A stretch of 43,205 nucleotides of DNA from an uncultured Bacteriovoracaceae bacterium (GCA_938034385.1 CALHLC010000010.1:1-43205), one strand, 5' to 3'; shown: positions 9,695-18,846, counted from the first letter of the stretch. Notes: generated from the letters alone by a model not told the origin. A program made the numbers and translations.

Positions 9695-10576
9695 ATGAAA
9701 ACATTATTACTTTTTTTATTATTTTCTCAAATGGCACTGACTTCTACTAGAGAGTTTCAAAGTACAAGTTCATTCTCGGCAGGTGGAACTGGAGTCGCTT
9801 CTATTGAATCAATTGATGCAACAGTTTTAAATCCAGCTGGTGGTGCTTTTGCTCAAGATTCTAAGTTTTATGCTGGTTATACCGGGGCTTCGTTTCTTGG
9901 AGACTCTAAAGACTCTACCTCCAATGATGATAATCTAAATGGTTTTATGGCCGCAGTTTATGACTCTACTGATAAAGCTCGAGGTGGATTCTTATACCAA
10001 AGATATACTGATGATGGAATAAGACGAAATAGAATTGGTACAAGTATGGCAATGCCGGTAGGGAAACTTACTAGTCTTGGTTCAAGTTATTTTTATAATA
10101 TGGATAAAGATCTCTCAAAAAATAAAACGAAGAAGTTTCACCAAGTCAATTTAGGTATGACATCTATCATATCTCAAAGAATGGTTTTAGGTATCGTCGC
10201 TAATGATATTTTAAATACTTATGATAAAGAAAAAACTGTTGGAACTGTTGGTTTAAAGTATGCCTTATCAGATACTATTCAAGCCATGTCAGATGTCGGA
10301 TATAACTATAGAGGAAAATTTAAAACTTCAAGCTTTTATAAATTTGGAACTCAAATTAATTTCATGGATCAGTTTGCATTACGAGGTGGTTATAAGGTTG
10401 ATAAATATGAAAATGCTAAAGGCTTTAGCGCAGGACTTGCTTGGAATGCCGGAAAACTAGCTATTAACATTGGATACTCTGACCTAAAAAGAAATGATCA
10501 ATTATCAACTTCTTTTATAAATAAAGATGAGAGTCTAAAAGAAATAAATTCATCATTAGTAATTGCAATTAAATAA
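9695..10576 (+). CDS. Outer-membrane beta-barrel protein (PorV/FadL-like)
   Basis: The protein has 293 aa with a signal peptide of about 17 residues. The mature N-terminus carries a phrase typical of FadL/PorV-type barrels (AGGTGVASIESIDATVLNPA). Alternating beta strands such as KFYAGYTG and GGYKVDKYENAKGF follow. This arrangement is common in small outer-membrane transport or assembly barrels. Its stop abuts the ATG of the LptF/LptG-like gene (0-nt gap), so the two are almost certainly cotranscribed and probably both serve the outer membrane. The substrate is unknown. ATG at 9695 follows a weak AAGG. Confidence 0.72.
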   Translation: MKTLLLFLLFSQMALTSTREFQSTSSFSAGGTGVASIESIDATVLNPAGGAFAQDSKFYAGYTGASFLGDSKDSTSNDDNLNGFMAAVYDSTDKARGGFLYQRYTDDGIRRNRIGTSMAMPVGKLTSLGSSYFYNMDKDLSKNKTKKFHQVNLGMTSIISQRMVLGIVANDILNTYDKEKTVGTVGLKYALSDTIQAMSDVGYNYRGKFKTSSFYKFGTQINFMDQFALRGGYKVDKYENAKGFSAGLAWNAGKLAINIGYSDLKRNDQLSTSFINKDESLKEINSSLVIAIK

Positions 10577-11656
10577 ATGTCTAAATTAAGTCGTTTTCTT
10601 TTTTTTAAATGGCTTAAATTATTTTTTTATATTTTCATAGCGATGTTTTTTATAGGTTGCCTAGGTGACTTTATTAGTTTCGCTCTTAAAGACAAAGTTA
10701 CTACCAGTGAAATGTTCTCAAATTTATTTTTTAAAACAAATATAGTTATAGAAAAAGTTCTTCCTATTTCTTGTCTCTTCTCTTCAATGTTTTTATTCGT
10801 AAACCTAAAAAACCACAGTGAATTGACAGCTTTGCTTTCATCAAGCTTTAACAAAAGAAGAATTGCTCATGTATTATTTCTAGGAGGATTAATTACTTTT
10901 TCTATACAATTATTAAACAGAGGATATTACGAAGCTTATTTATTTGACTTAAATCAGCAAAGAGAAAAAAAAGCATCTTTTAAATTCAAAAGAAAAATAT
11001 CTAAAGATGGAACTATTTGGTTTAAAGGAAAAGATTACTTTGGATCTTTTTTATTTTTTGATGAAACTAAAAATGTTATTGTTAAACCAACTCTATATTT
11101 AACCAATAAAAATGTTGTTGAAAAAGTCATTCAAGGTGAATCAGCAACCATTGATGAATCTAATACTTGGAACTTTAAAAATGTTGAAATTTTTAATCAA
11201 CTCTCAACTCCAACTTTCCCTCAATCTCAAAAACTTGAAACATATAGCACTTCTCTTGATCGATCAATTTCCGACTTTAAAAAATATCAAGCAGGGATTT
11301 ACTCTCTTGGATTAGTCAGTTTACGTCAATTCATTGGAAAACTAAGAGATGCTGGAGTCAATGTTAGAACTTACTTTGTTCTTTATTATGAAAAAATAGC
11401 ATCTTCAATCGCATGTCTTCTATTTACTATCTTCCCCATTTTTAGCATTCATCAAGTTGGAAAAAGAAATTCCTCATTATCTGGAGGACTTTTTTTAACA
11501 TTATTGTTTACTCTCAGTTTTTGGTTTGTTTCAGGTGCCCTTATATCCATTGGGAATAATTATATGATTAACCCCTTGATATCAGTTTTTAGCCTACATG
11601 TTTTAATGACATTTTTTTGCCTTTATCACTACTTTAAGCTGGAAAAGCTCCAATAA
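10577..11656 (+). CDS. LptF/LptG-family LPS export permease
   Basis: LptF and LptG form the inner-membrane part of the LptB2FG ABC transporter that extracts LPS and passes it to LptC/LptA. This 359-aa protein has the family layout. Two helices come first (about residues 13-38 and 58-80), then a third near 95-113. A periplasmic beta-jellyroll domain follows (about 115-265), and the C-terminus has three helices (about 273-290, 300-325 and 330-352). The early Leu/Ser-rich stretch near residues 80-90 (ELTALLSSSFN) fits the LptB-coupling region. I cannot decide between LptF and LptG. Start and stop fit a barrel-lptF/G-def-fmt-rpe operon. Confidence 0.82.
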   Translation: MSKLSRFLFFKWLKLFFYIFIAMFFIGCLGDFISFALKDKVTTSEMFSNLFFKTNIVIEKVLPISCLFSSMFLFVNLKNHSELTALLSSSFNKRRIAHVLFLGGLITFSIQLLNRGYYEAYLFDLNQQREKKASFKFKRKISKDGTIWFKGKDYFGSFLFFDETKNVIVKPTLYLTNKNVVEKVIQGESATIDESNTWNFKNVEIFNQLSTPTFPQSQKLETYSTSLDRSISDFKKYQAGIYSLGLVSLRQFIGKLRDAGVNVRTYFVLYYEKIASSIACLLFTIFPIFSIHQVGKRNSSLSGGLFLTLLFTLSFWFVSGALISIGNNYMINPLISVFSLHVLMTFFCLYHYFKLEKLQ

Positions 11657-11674
11657 AATTGGTAATTCTTGAGT

Positions 11675-12274
11675 ATGAATATCACTTCTTCAGATCCTAA
11701 ATTTCCGGCCAATGCAAACCCCTATAAGATTATTCTCTACCCTGATCCGGTCCTTAAGGTTAAAGGTCAAGAAATTACTGAGTTTGATGAATCAATTAAA
11801 AAATTAGCTGAAGATATGCTTTTAACAATGTACCAAGCTCCAGGTATTGGCCTAGCTGGTCCTCAAATTGGGGTTAGTAAGAGAATCTTCGTCTTAGATG
11901 TTGATTATGAAAGAGATTGTATAGATGAAGATCAAGAGCTTTATCAAGTTTCTAATCTGAATCCAACTGTTTTTATCAATCCTGTATTAAGAGACCTTGA
12001 AGGCGAAACAACTTATCAAGAAGGTTGCCTTTCTCTTCCTGAAATTTTTGATGATGTAAAAAGATTTGAAACCTTAGTTGTTGATTTCTTTGATATTAAT
12101 GGAAAAAAACAAACCATGAGTGCTGACGGGCTTTTATCTATTTGCATCCAACATGAAAACGATCATCTTGATGGGGTTATGTTTATAGAAAAACTTTCTA
12201 CCTTAAAATATAACTTCTATAAAAAGAAAATGATTAAAGAGAAAAAACGAATTGAGTCTGAAAAAAACTCATAA
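11675..12274 (+). CDS. def: Peptide deformylase
   Basis: It removes the N-formyl group from nascent proteins and is metal dependent. All three family motifs are present: GIGLAGPQIG (about residues 57-66, with Gly where most have Ala in GLAAPQ), EGCLSLP (about 116-122, Cys metal ligand) and QHENDHLDG (about 159-167, HExxH). ATG at 11675 is preferred; a TTG two codons earlier (11669) is possible, and neither has a clear SD. The C-terminus is a Lys-rich tail. fmt follows after 4 nt, the classic def-fmt pairing in which fmt adds and def removes the formyl group. Confidence 0.96.
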   Translation: MNITSSDPKFPANANPYKIILYPDPVLKVKGQEITEFDESIKKLAEDMLLTMYQAPGIGLAGPQIGVSKRIFVLDVDYERDCIDEDQELYQVSNLNPTVFINPVLRDLEGETTYQEGCLSLPEIFDDVKRFETLVVDFFDINGKKQTMSADGLLSICIQHENDHLDGVMFIEKLSTLKYNFYKKKMIKEKKRIESEKNS

Positions 12275-12278
12275 ATAA

Positions 12279-13211
12279 ATGAAAAAACTTCGAACTATTT
12301 TCCTAGGCACTCCAGAATTTTCCGTCCCTACCCTAAAGTCAATATGCAATAATGAATCAATAGAGCTCCTTGCTACTATTTCAAACCCTGATAAAAAACA
12401 AAACAGAGGACAAAAAATACAATCTCCTCCCGTTGTTACTTTTGCAAAAGAAAACAACCTTAAATTCTTTCAGACCGACAGAATAAATAAGGACGATGAG
12501 ATTTTAGAATTTTTAAAAAAATCTGAGATTGATCTCATTATCGTATTAGCTTTTTCTCAATTTATCTCTCAGGAAATTTTAGATTTACCAAAAATTGGAT
12601 GTTTTAATATCCATACTTCCATACTCCCTAAATATCGTGGGGCTGCTCCTGTACAATATGCTCTTTTAAATGGAGATAAATCAACCGGAGTAAGTATTCA
12701 AAAAATGGTAAAAAAAATGGATGCTGGAGATATTTGCTTTTTTAAATCTACAAAAATTGAAGATGAAGATACGGCCCTAAGCCTATTTGAAAAATTAAAA
12801 ATTGAAGCTGCTGAGTGCATCACACCTTTTATTAGCTTAATAACAAATAATGAATTAACTTTTAATGCTCAAGATCAAAGTGCTATTAGCTTTGCTCCTT
12901 TAATAAAGAAAGAAGATGCTAAAATTAAATTAGCAGAGCATAGTGTTAAAAAAATTCAAAATATGATCAGAGGATATTTTGTTTGGCCCAAAGCCTATTT
13001 ATATCTAAATGAGAAAATACTGAAAATTCATGAAGTCGAAGTTTCTGGACACGACCTAGCTCCAGGATGCTTTAAAATACATATGGGCCAAATGCTTGTT
13101 GGTGCTCAAGATGGATCCATCAGACTCAAAAAAATACAACTTCAAGGGAAAAAGGCCATGACTGATATAGACTTTCTAAATGGCTACAATCAAGAAATAA
13201 TTATTACATGA
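12279..13211 (+). CDS. fmt: Methionyl-tRNA formyltransferase
   Basis: It transfers formyl from 10-formyl-tetrahydrofolate to Met-tRNA(fMet) for initiation. The N-terminal domain opens with IFLGTPEFSVPTL. It carries the catalytic Asn110-x-His112 with SILPKYRGAAP just after, and the Asp148 region MDAGDI. The C-terminal OB-like domain (about 205-310) is present, so the 310-aa protein is full length. It starts 4 nt after def and overlaps rpe by 4 nt (ATGA), indicating translational coupling. No promoter is visible inside. Confidence 0.96.
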   Translation: MKKLRTIFLGTPEFSVPTLKSICNNESIELLATISNPDKKQNRGQKIQSPPVVTFAKENNLKFFQTDRINKDDEILEFLKKSEIDLIIVLAFSQFISQEILDLPKIGCFNIHTSILPKYRGAAPVQYALLNGDKSTGVSIQKMVKKMDAGDICFFKSTKIEDEDTALSLFEKLKIEAAECITPFISLITNNELTFNAQDQSAISFAPLIKKEDAKIKLAEHSVKKIQNMIRGYFVWPKAYLYLNEKILKIHEVEVSGHDLAPGCFKIHMGQMLVGAQDGSIRLKKIQLQGKKAMTDIDFLNGYNQEIIIT

Positions 13212-13876
13212 ATAATATAACTATTGCTCCTAGCTTATTATCTGCAGATTTTTTTAACCTATCCGATGAATTAAATTCTCTCAATGCACTCTACAAGGTT
13301 CAGAAAAACTTATGGCTTCATCTTGATATAATGGATGGACACTTTGTACCAAATTTAACTTTTGGAACTCCAGTTCTCAAAAAAATATCCAATAAATGCC
13401 ATATGCCATTAGATGCTCACTTTATGGTTTCAAACCCTAAAGATTATATTAATTGGTTCAAAGATTTAAATATTCATAACTTCACTTTTCACATAGAAGC
13501 AACTGATGATCCCATGGCCCTTAGCCGTGAGATTAAAAAGATTTATCCAAGTGCAGGAATTTCTGTTAACCCTGGTACAAATTTAGAATTTTTAACGCCA
13601 GAGCTTATTAAAAATATAGATCTATTACTAATTATGACCGTAGAACCTGGCTTTGGAGGGCAAGGCTTTATAGACTCAACTCTTGATAAAGTCTCCCTAG
13701 CTCTAGAGATGAAAAAGAAATTTAATCCCAACTTAACTATCCAAGTAGATGGTGGAATCAATGGTGAGACATCAAAAAAAGTCATCGAAGCTGGAGCTGA
13801 TAATTTAGTCAGTGGTTCATACTTTTTTAAAACTGATTCAAGTATGTCACAAAAGTACTCTAGCTTAATTCATTGA
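13208..13876 (+). CDS. rpe: Ribulose-phosphate 3-epimerase
   Basis: It interconverts ribulose 5-phosphate and xylulose 5-phosphate in the pentose phosphate pathway. The TIM-barrel signatures are all visible: SLLSADF near the start, HLDIMDGHFVPNLTFG, DAHFMV, VNPGT, MTVEPGFGGQGF, VDGGIN, and the phosphate-binding GADNLVSGSYFF near the end. At 222 aa it has the usual length. Its ATG overlaps the fmt stop by 4 nt. TTGACA at 13873-13878 overlaps its stop codon and could be the -35 element of hutH. Confidence 0.96.
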   Translation: MNNITIAPSLLSADFFNLSDELNSLNALYKVQKNLWLHLDIMDGHFVPNLTFGTPVLKKISNKCHMPLDAHFMVSNPKDYINWFKDLNIHNFTFHIEATDDPMALSREIKKIYPSAGISVNPGTNLEFLTPELIKNIDLLLIMTVEPGFGGQGFIDSTLDKVSLALEMKKKFNPNLTIQVDGGINGETSKKVIEAGADNLVSGSYFFKTDSSMSQKYSSLIH

Positions 13877-13895
13877 CACTATATATCAAAAATGT

Positions 13896-13907
13896 AACTC
13901 ATGAGTT
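13896..13907. promoter_or_regulatory. Perfect 12-bp palindrome abutting the hutH start
   Basis: AACTCATGAGTT is fully self-complementary and its last base touches the hutH ATG (13908). TTGACA (13873-13878) followed by TAACTC (13895-13900) at 16-nt spacing could be a promoter whose -10 overlaps the palindrome, making it a possible operator. No SD precedes hutH, so the transcript may be leaderless or reinitiate after rpe. All of this is inference from sequence. Confidence 0.35.
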
Positions 13908-15434
13908 ATGAAAATTATTCTTGATGGATCTAGCTTAAATGCAGATATAGTTTCTGAAATTGCTCTCTCGAAAGAAACAATTACTTTCGAAATCCCTGAT
14001 CAGTGGAAGCAAAAAATTCTTGAGTCTCAAGAATATATTCAAAACGTTATAAAGCGTGGAGATACTGTTTATGGAATAAACACAGGTTTTGGTGCTCTTT
14101 CAAATAAAAATATAGATACTTCTGATTTGGAAAAGCTCCAAATAAACCTTGTGAGATCACATTGCACAGGAGTCGGAGAACCTTTTGATCGTCAAACAAC
14201 TAGAGCAATTATGCTTATTAGAGCAAATTGTTTGATTAAAGGTTTCTCTGGAATCTCTTTAGAAACTTTAAACTTATTATTTAAATTCTTAGAGCTAGAT
14301 ATTTGCCCTCATATTCCATCTCAAGGTTCTGTCGGAGCTTCTGGAGACCTTGCACCTTTAGCTCACATGGCACTGACTCTTATCGGTGAAGGAAGAGTTT
14401 ATTATAAAGATGAATTGAGAGCTACAAGTGAAGTCCTTAAACAATTAAATTTAGAACCTGTTATCTTAGGACCTAAGGAAGGACTTGCATTAATCAATGG
14501 TACTACGGTGATGAACGCTATCGGTGCTATCAGTTTAATTAGAGCTAAGAAAATTTTTAAACTCGTAGATATTTCGGCTTCTATGACTATTGAGGGATTA
14601 CAAGGATCTAGTAAACCATTTGATTTAGACTTAATAAATCTTAAGCCTCATCAAGGAATGATTGATGTTGCTACTAACTTAAATAAACTTTTAAAGAATT
14701 CTGATATTTCTGAGTCCCATGAAAATTGTGGAAAAGTTCAAGATCCCTACTCTCTAAGATGTTTACCTCAAATTCATGGAGCATGTAGACAAACTCTTTA
14801 TCATACTGAAGAAATAATTAACACTGAGATTAACTCAATCACTGATAATCCATTAATCTTTGTAAAAGAAAATAAAGTTTTATCTGGAGGGAATTTTCAT
14901 GGAGAGGCCCTGGCCTTAACTATGGACTATCTGGCAATGGGGCTAAGTGAATTATCGAGTGTACTTGAAAGAAGAATAGAGAAAATGATGAATCCTACAT
15001 TTTCAGATCTTCCTGCATTTTTAATTGAATCATCGGGACTAAATAGTGGACTAATGATAGCCCATGTTACCGTTGCTGCTCTTGCTTCAGAGAATAAGAC
15101 TTATTGTTTTCCAGCCTCAGTTGATTCAATACCAACATCAACAGATAAAGAAGACCACGTTTCTATGGGTATTACATCTGGATTGAAACTATCTAAAATT
15201 TTAAATAATCTCGAATATTGCTTGGCCATAGAATTTTTATGTAACACTCAAGCCCTTGATTTTCTAGATCATAAAACTTCACCCGTCTTGCAAGCTGTAC
15301 ATTTATTAATTCGATCTCAAGTGCCACCCATAGTCGAAGATAGAGTCTTTAGTATTGACATCGAAAACATCAATAATATGATTAAGTCTGATTTAATTTT
15401 AAATACAATAAAAGATCAAATAGATCTTAAATAG
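13908..15434 (+). CDS. hutH: Histidine ammonia-lyase
   Basis: It deaminates L-histidine to urocanate, the first step of histidine breakdown. The self-processed MIO cofactor comes from Ala144-Ser145-Gly146 in GSVGASGDLAPLAH. Tyr55 sits in YGINTGFG, and the substrate-selecting His lies in RSHCTGVGEP. This favours histidine over tyrosine or phenylalanine. The length of 508 aa is normal. No hutU, hutI or hutG lies nearby, so it is an orphan at this locus. It sits 31 nt after rpe and 8 nt before a redoxin gene. The start has no SD and touches a 12-bp palindrome. Confidence 0.94.
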   Translation: MKIILDGSSLNADIVSEIALSKETITFEIPDQWKQKILESQEYIQNVIKRGDTVYGINTGFGALSNKNIDTSDLEKLQINLVRSHCTGVGEPFDRQTTRAIMLIRANCLIKGFSGISLETLNLLFKFLELDICPHIPSQGSVGASGDLAPLAHMALTLIGEGRVYYKDELRATSEVLKQLNLEPVILGPKEGLALINGTTVMNAIGAISLIRAKKIFKLVDISASMTIEGLQGSSKPFDLDLINLKPHQGMIDVATNLNKLLKNSDISESHENCGKVQDPYSLRCLPQIHGACRQTLYHTEEIINTEINSITDNPLIFVKENKVLSGGNFHGEALALTMDYLAMGLSELSSVLERRIEKMMNPTFSDLPAFLIESSGLNSGLMIAHVTVAALASENKTYCFPASVDSIPTSTDKEDHVSMGITSGLKLSKILNNLEYCLAIEFLCNTQALDFLDHKTSPVLQAVHLLIRSQVPPIVEDRVFSIDIENINNMIKSDLILNTIKDQIDLK

Positions 15435-15442
15435 GAGTAATT

Positions 15443-16003
15443 ATGAAGATTCTTTTTTTATTAATGTCATTTAGCCTTTTTGCAAAAATTCACCCAGCAC
15501 CTGATTTTAAAATCACTGATAAAATCTCTTTATCAAATTATTCTAACGATACAGTTGTCCTTGAATGGTTTAATAAAGACTGTCCGTTTGTAAAAAAGCA
15601 TTATGATTCAGGAAACATGCAAGCTTTAAAGAAGAAATATACAGCAAAAGGAATTAAATGGATTTCTATTTTATCTTCAGCTGAAGGTAAACAAGGATTT
15701 TTCGATAGTGATGCTGTAGCTAAAAAATTTATGAAAGATAATAAATTTGCGTCGACTCATTTAATTAGAGACATTAGTGGTAAAATCGGAAGAGCTTATA
15801 AGGCAAAAACAACTCCTCATATGTTTGTTGTTCATAAAGGTAAGGTTGTTTATGAAGGTGCTATCGACAGTATCTCTAGTGCTGACAAAGAAGATGCTTT
15901 GAAAGCTAAGAATTATGTATCTATGACTCTTGATAAAATCATCGATAAAAAGCCTGTTGCTTATTCAAAAACACAAGCTTACGGATGTTCAGTTAAATAT
16001 TAA
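15443..16003 (+). CDS. Secreted thioredoxin-fold redoxin (peroxiredoxin-like)
   Basis: A signal peptide (about residues 1-15) sends it to the periplasm. The thioredoxin fold carries Cys47 in NKDCPFVKKHY instead of a CxxC pair. The cis-Pro region reads KTTPHMFVV. A second conserved Cys (C182) lies five residues from the end in YGCSVKY, an arrangement I associate with a family of secreted redoxins. A C47-C182 disulphide is therefore likely. The SD is AGGAG before ATG 15443. It follows hutH by 8 nt and ends in front of a terminator hairpin. The electron donor is unknown; the nearby TlpA-like protein is a candidate. Confidence 0.8.
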   Translation: MKILFLLMSFSLFAKIHPAPDFKITDKISLSNYSNDTVVLEWFNKDCPFVKKHYDSGNMQALKKKYTAKGIKWISILSSAEGKQGFFDSDAVAKKFMKDNKFASTHLIRDISGKIGRAYKAKTTPHMFVVHKGKVVYEGAIDSISSADKEDALKAKNYVSMTLDKIIDKKPVAYSKTQAYGCSVKY

Positions 16004-16007
16004 TTTT

Positions 16008-16040
16008 CAAAAAAAAAAGGGAGAACAATCGTTCTCCCTT
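16008..16040 (-). terminator. Intrinsic terminator between convergent redoxin and mscL genes
   Basis: GGGAGAAC (16019-16026) pairs perfectly with GTTCTCCC (16031-16038) around a 4-nt AATC loop, and flanking A/T extends the stem. The run of A at 16008-16018 becomes a long T-tract on the minus strand, a strong stop for mscL. On the plus strand the stem is followed only by TTAATACTT, so termination of the redoxin transcript would be weaker. Confidence 0.88.
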
Positions 16041-16066
16041 AATACTTATAAATCGTTTTGAATAAT

Positions 16067-16450
16067 TTATTTTTTTAGAGCGTCTCTAATTTCAACTAAT
16101 AAATCATTATCAGATGGTCCTGCAGCCGCTTCTTCTTTTTTCTTTGCACTGTTAATTAGTTTTACAACTAAGAAAATAGCAAAAGCAATAATGATAAAAT
16201 CTAAAATACTTTGAATAAAAGCACCATAACCTAGAACTACTGGCTTTGCTCCAGCTGCAACTTCATCAGGATTTAATACAGATCCTAACTTAGAAAAATC
16301 AACTCCACCCATTGCCATTCCAATTGGAGGTGTAACTAAATGATTAACTAATGCAGTAACAATCTTTCCGAATGCTCCACCAATAACCATACCAACAGCT
16401 AGATCAACAACATTTCCCTTAATCGCAAAATCTTTAAATTCTTGTAACAT
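16067..16450 (-). CDS. mscL: Large-conductance mechanosensitive channel
   Basis: MscL is a homopentameric inner-membrane valve that opens under membrane tension to release solutes on osmotic downshock. The start at 16450 (protein begins [13 protein letters not shown]) is chosen because AAGGAG lies 7 nt upstream; a longer reading from 16471 would add seven residues ahead of the SD. TM1 carries [19 protein letters not shown] with the gate-lining region, TM2 is about residues 73-96, and the C-terminal amphipathic helix ends [12 protein letters not shown]. The length of 127 aa is typical. Confidence 0.96.
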   Translation of the reverse strand: MLQEFKDFAIKGNVVDLAVGMVIGGAFGKIVTALVNHLVTPPIGMAMGGVDFSKLGSVLNPDEVAAGAKPVVLGYGAFIQSILDFIIIAFAIFLVVKLINSAKKKEEAAAGPSDNDLLVEIRDALKK

Positions 16451-16514
16451 TTTTTTCTCCTTGTTTAACAAAACTTATACAAAAATTTTAGTAAACTTTA
16501 GAGTGTATGAAAAA

Positions 16515-17075
16515 TTATTGAATAGTTTTTTTCAAGTCAGATAGAACTTTGTCATGTTTGTAGTCTTTAGTATTATTGCTAAAGTGAACAACTTTACCTT
16601 TGTGATAAATTATAATCGCGGGAACATGACTTAGATTAAATTTACTAAGAATATTAGCTTCTGGATCTAGCACAGATTTAAAATTTAGTTTATTTTTGTT
16701 TACAAATTTCTTATATTCTTTAATGCTTAGATTTGACCTCTCATCAACATTTACACCTAAAACCTTTATCTTTTCACCAAATTCAGATTGAAGTTTTTTT
16801 ATAGATTTAAATTTTTTCAAACAAGGAATACACCAAGTTGCCCAAAAATTTAGCATAACTAAAGGTTCTTTTATCTCACTAAGCTTTATTGTTTCACCTT
16901 CAAATATTTTAAGACTCTCTTTTGCAAAAAGACCTTCATATTGAGTTTTTTGTGGAGCACTTAATTTGAAGGTTTTGGCATTTACGTCAAATCCAAAAAA
17001 TATAAATTTAATAATTAATGCTGTTGACAAAAACGCAGTACAAACAGTTAGGAATGGAAATATTTTACTCTTCAT
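16515..17075 (-). CDS. Membrane-anchored TlpA/ResA-like thioredoxin
   Basis: This is a periplasmic thiol-disulphide oxidoreductase tethered by an N-terminal helix (about residues 7-28). The thioredoxin domain has the active site W81-C-I-P-C85 in [13 protein letters not shown], a conserved LGVNVDE strand and a cis-Pro in [12 protein letters not shown]. Proteins of this type reduce cytochrome c apoproteins or other periplasmic thiols; no cytochrome c maturation genes are nearby, so the target is open. It lies 65 nt upstream of mscL on the same strand and is divergent from a pilin gene. Confidence 0.85.
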   Translation of the reverse strand: MKSKIFPFLTVCTAFLSTALIIKFIFFGFDVNAKTFKLSAPQKTQYEGLFAKESLKIFEGETIKLSEIKEPLVMLNFWATWCIPCLKKFKSIKKLQSEFGEKIKVLGVNVDERSNLSIKEYKKFVNKNKLNFKSVLDPEANILSKFNLSHVPAIIIYHKGKVVHFSNNTKDYKHDKVLSDLKKTIQ

Positions 17076-17108
17076 ATAAATTCACCTTAATTCTAGTATA
17101 ATTATCCT

Positions 17109-17327
17109 ATGAAACTAAGATTAATGAAATCTTTAAAGAAAAGATTGCCAATTCTTAACAAAAAAGGTCAGTCTTTGATTGAATATCTTATGCTAATGCT
17201 TGTTATTACAGGTTTATCTACACTCTTTATAACTCAAGTTAATTCAAAGCTTGCTGGAGCATGGGTAAATATGATTGATACTATCGCTGATGAACCTCAA
17301 AAGTTAACCAAAAACGATCTTAAGTAA
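17109..17327 (+). CDS. Flp/TadE-type small pilin-like protein (type IV prepilin signal)
   Basis: The 72-aa protein has a basic leader ending in KKG followed by QSLIEYLMLMLVITGL. That is a class III prepilin-peptidase signal: cleavage after Gly20, Glu25 at position +5, then a hydrophobic helix. Flp pilins and TadE-like minor pilins look like this, but no tad, pil or prepilin-peptidase genes are close, so it is an orphan. No SD precedes the ATG. A TATAAT at 17097-17102 would place transcription initiation almost on the start codon, suggesting a leaderless mRNA. Confidence 0.75.
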   Translation: MKLRLMKSLKKRLPILNKKGQSLIEYLMLMLVITGLSTLFITQVNSKLAGAWVNMIDTIADEPQKLTKNDLK

Positions 17328-17367
17328 TAATTTCAAATTCAAATATTCTTAAGATAATATTTTATCA

Positions 17368-18846
17368 ATGAATACTTACTGCTTAGCTATTGATCAAGGT
17401 ACAACTGGAACCACTGCTATGATCTTTGATGTGACAAAAAAAACTATCATTGGTCATAGTAATATTGAGTTCAAACAATATTATCCCAAAAGTTCTTGGG
17501 TAGAACATGACCTCAATGAAATCTGGTCAACCGTCAAAGATTCTATTCAAAATCTCCTTAAGCAATACAATATAGAGACTAAAGATATAAAATGTATAGG
17601 CATTACTAATCAACGAGAAACAACATGTGCTTTTAATATTGATGGAAAACCCTTAGAAAAAGCAATCGTATGGCAAGATAAAAGAACAAGTTCATTTTGT
17701 GAAAGTTCAAAAGGTTCTTATCAAAGCTTAAAAGAAAAAACTGGTTTACCTCTTGATCCATACTTCAGCGGCACAAAAATGAAATGGTTTTTAGAAAACT
17801 CTATAAATGTTTCATCTGCTCTTGAAAATAACTCTTTAAGATTTGGTACAATAGACACTTTTTTATTATACAAGTTAACGAGTGGAAACTCATTTTACAC
17901 AGAGCCATCTAATGCTTCGAGAACTCTTTTGTTTAATTTAAAAACATCAAATTGGGATAGTGACCTTTTAAACTTTTTTAATATTCCTAAAAACACGTTA
18001 CCAGAAATTCTTAATACTTTTGATAATTTCGGGAAAACCAAAGGTTTAGACTTTCTGCCAGATGGTATTCCAATTACATGCCTATTTGGAGATCAACAAT
18101 CTGCTCTTTTTGGTCAGGCCTGTATCCAAGCAGGAGATTTAAAGTGTACTTATGGAACTGGTGGATTTTTATTATTAAATACTGGAGAGAAAATTATCCA
18201 TTCTCAAAATGGTCTTTTAACTACTGTTGCCTATAAAAACAAGGATAAGTCTGTTTATGCTCTCGAAGGGAGTACATTTATTGCTGGGGCAGCCGTACAA
18301 TTTTTAAGAGATAATTTGGGATTACTAGATAGCTCTGCAGACATTGAAAGCTTAGCTAAAAGCAGTAAAGAAGAAGATATAGAAGAGCTCTTTTTCTTTC
18401 CTTTCTTCACTGGAATTGGTTCTCCTTATTGGAAACCAGAAGCCAAGGGTTGTATTTACGGGATGACTCGAAACACTTCTAAAGAGGACCTAAGTCGTGC
18501 TTGTTTGGAAGGAATAAGTCAGTCTATCACTGATCTTGTTGAAGCCTTTGAATCTGATACATCGTCAAAGATTACCCAAATACGTGTAGATGGCGGAGCA
18601 AGTAATAATAATTATCTGATGCAGCTACAGTCTAAGTTTTCGAATAAATCGATCATCCGTCCCAAAGTGGTAGAAACAACAGCTCTAGGTGCTATTTTAG
18701 GATCGTTGATTGGTATTGGAGATATACAACTTGAATCAGTTAGTGATTTTTGGCAAAAGGATATGGAGTTTTCAGAAAAATCATCATCATACTTTACTAA
18801 AAAAAGAGAACAGTGGAAAAAACTCACAAAAAAAATATTTTTATAA
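17368..18846 (+). CDS. glpK: Glycerol kinase
   Basis: It phosphorylates glycerol to glycerol 3-phosphate with ATP. FGGY-family features are clear: AIDQGTTGTTAMIFD at the N-terminus, TNQRETT near residue 79, WQDKRT, GDQQSALFGQ near 240, the adenine-binding TYGTGGFLLLNTG, and the C-terminal DGGASNNNYLMQLQS. The 492-aa length is normal. No SD precedes the ATG; the upstream region is only AT-rich. No glpF or glpD is next to it. The last 34 nt overlap a HAD phosphatase gene in another frame. Confidence 0.95.
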   Translation: MNTYCLAIDQGTTGTTAMIFDVTKKTIIGHSNIEFKQYYPKSSWVEHDLNEIWSTVKDSIQNLLKQYNIETKDIKCIGITNQRETTCAFNIDGKPLEKAIVWQDKRTSSFCESSKGSYQSLKEKTGLPLDPYFSGTKMKWFLENSINVSSALENNSLRFGTIDTFLLYKLTSGNSFYTEPSNASRTLLFNLKTSNWDSDLLNFFNIPKNTLPEILNTFDNFGKTKGLDFLPDGIPITCLFGDQQSALFGQACIQAGDLKCTYGTGGFLLLNTGEKIIHSQNGLLTTVAYKNKDKSVYALEGSTFIAGAAVQFLRDNLGLLDSSADIESLAKSSKEEDIEELFFFPFFTGIGSPYWKPEAKGCIYGMTRNTSKEDLSRACLEGISQSITDLVEAFESDTSSKITQIRVDGGASNNNYLMQLQSKFSNKSIIRPKVVETTALGAILGSLIGIGDIQLESVSDFWQKDMEFSEKSSSYFTKKREQWKKLTKKIFL

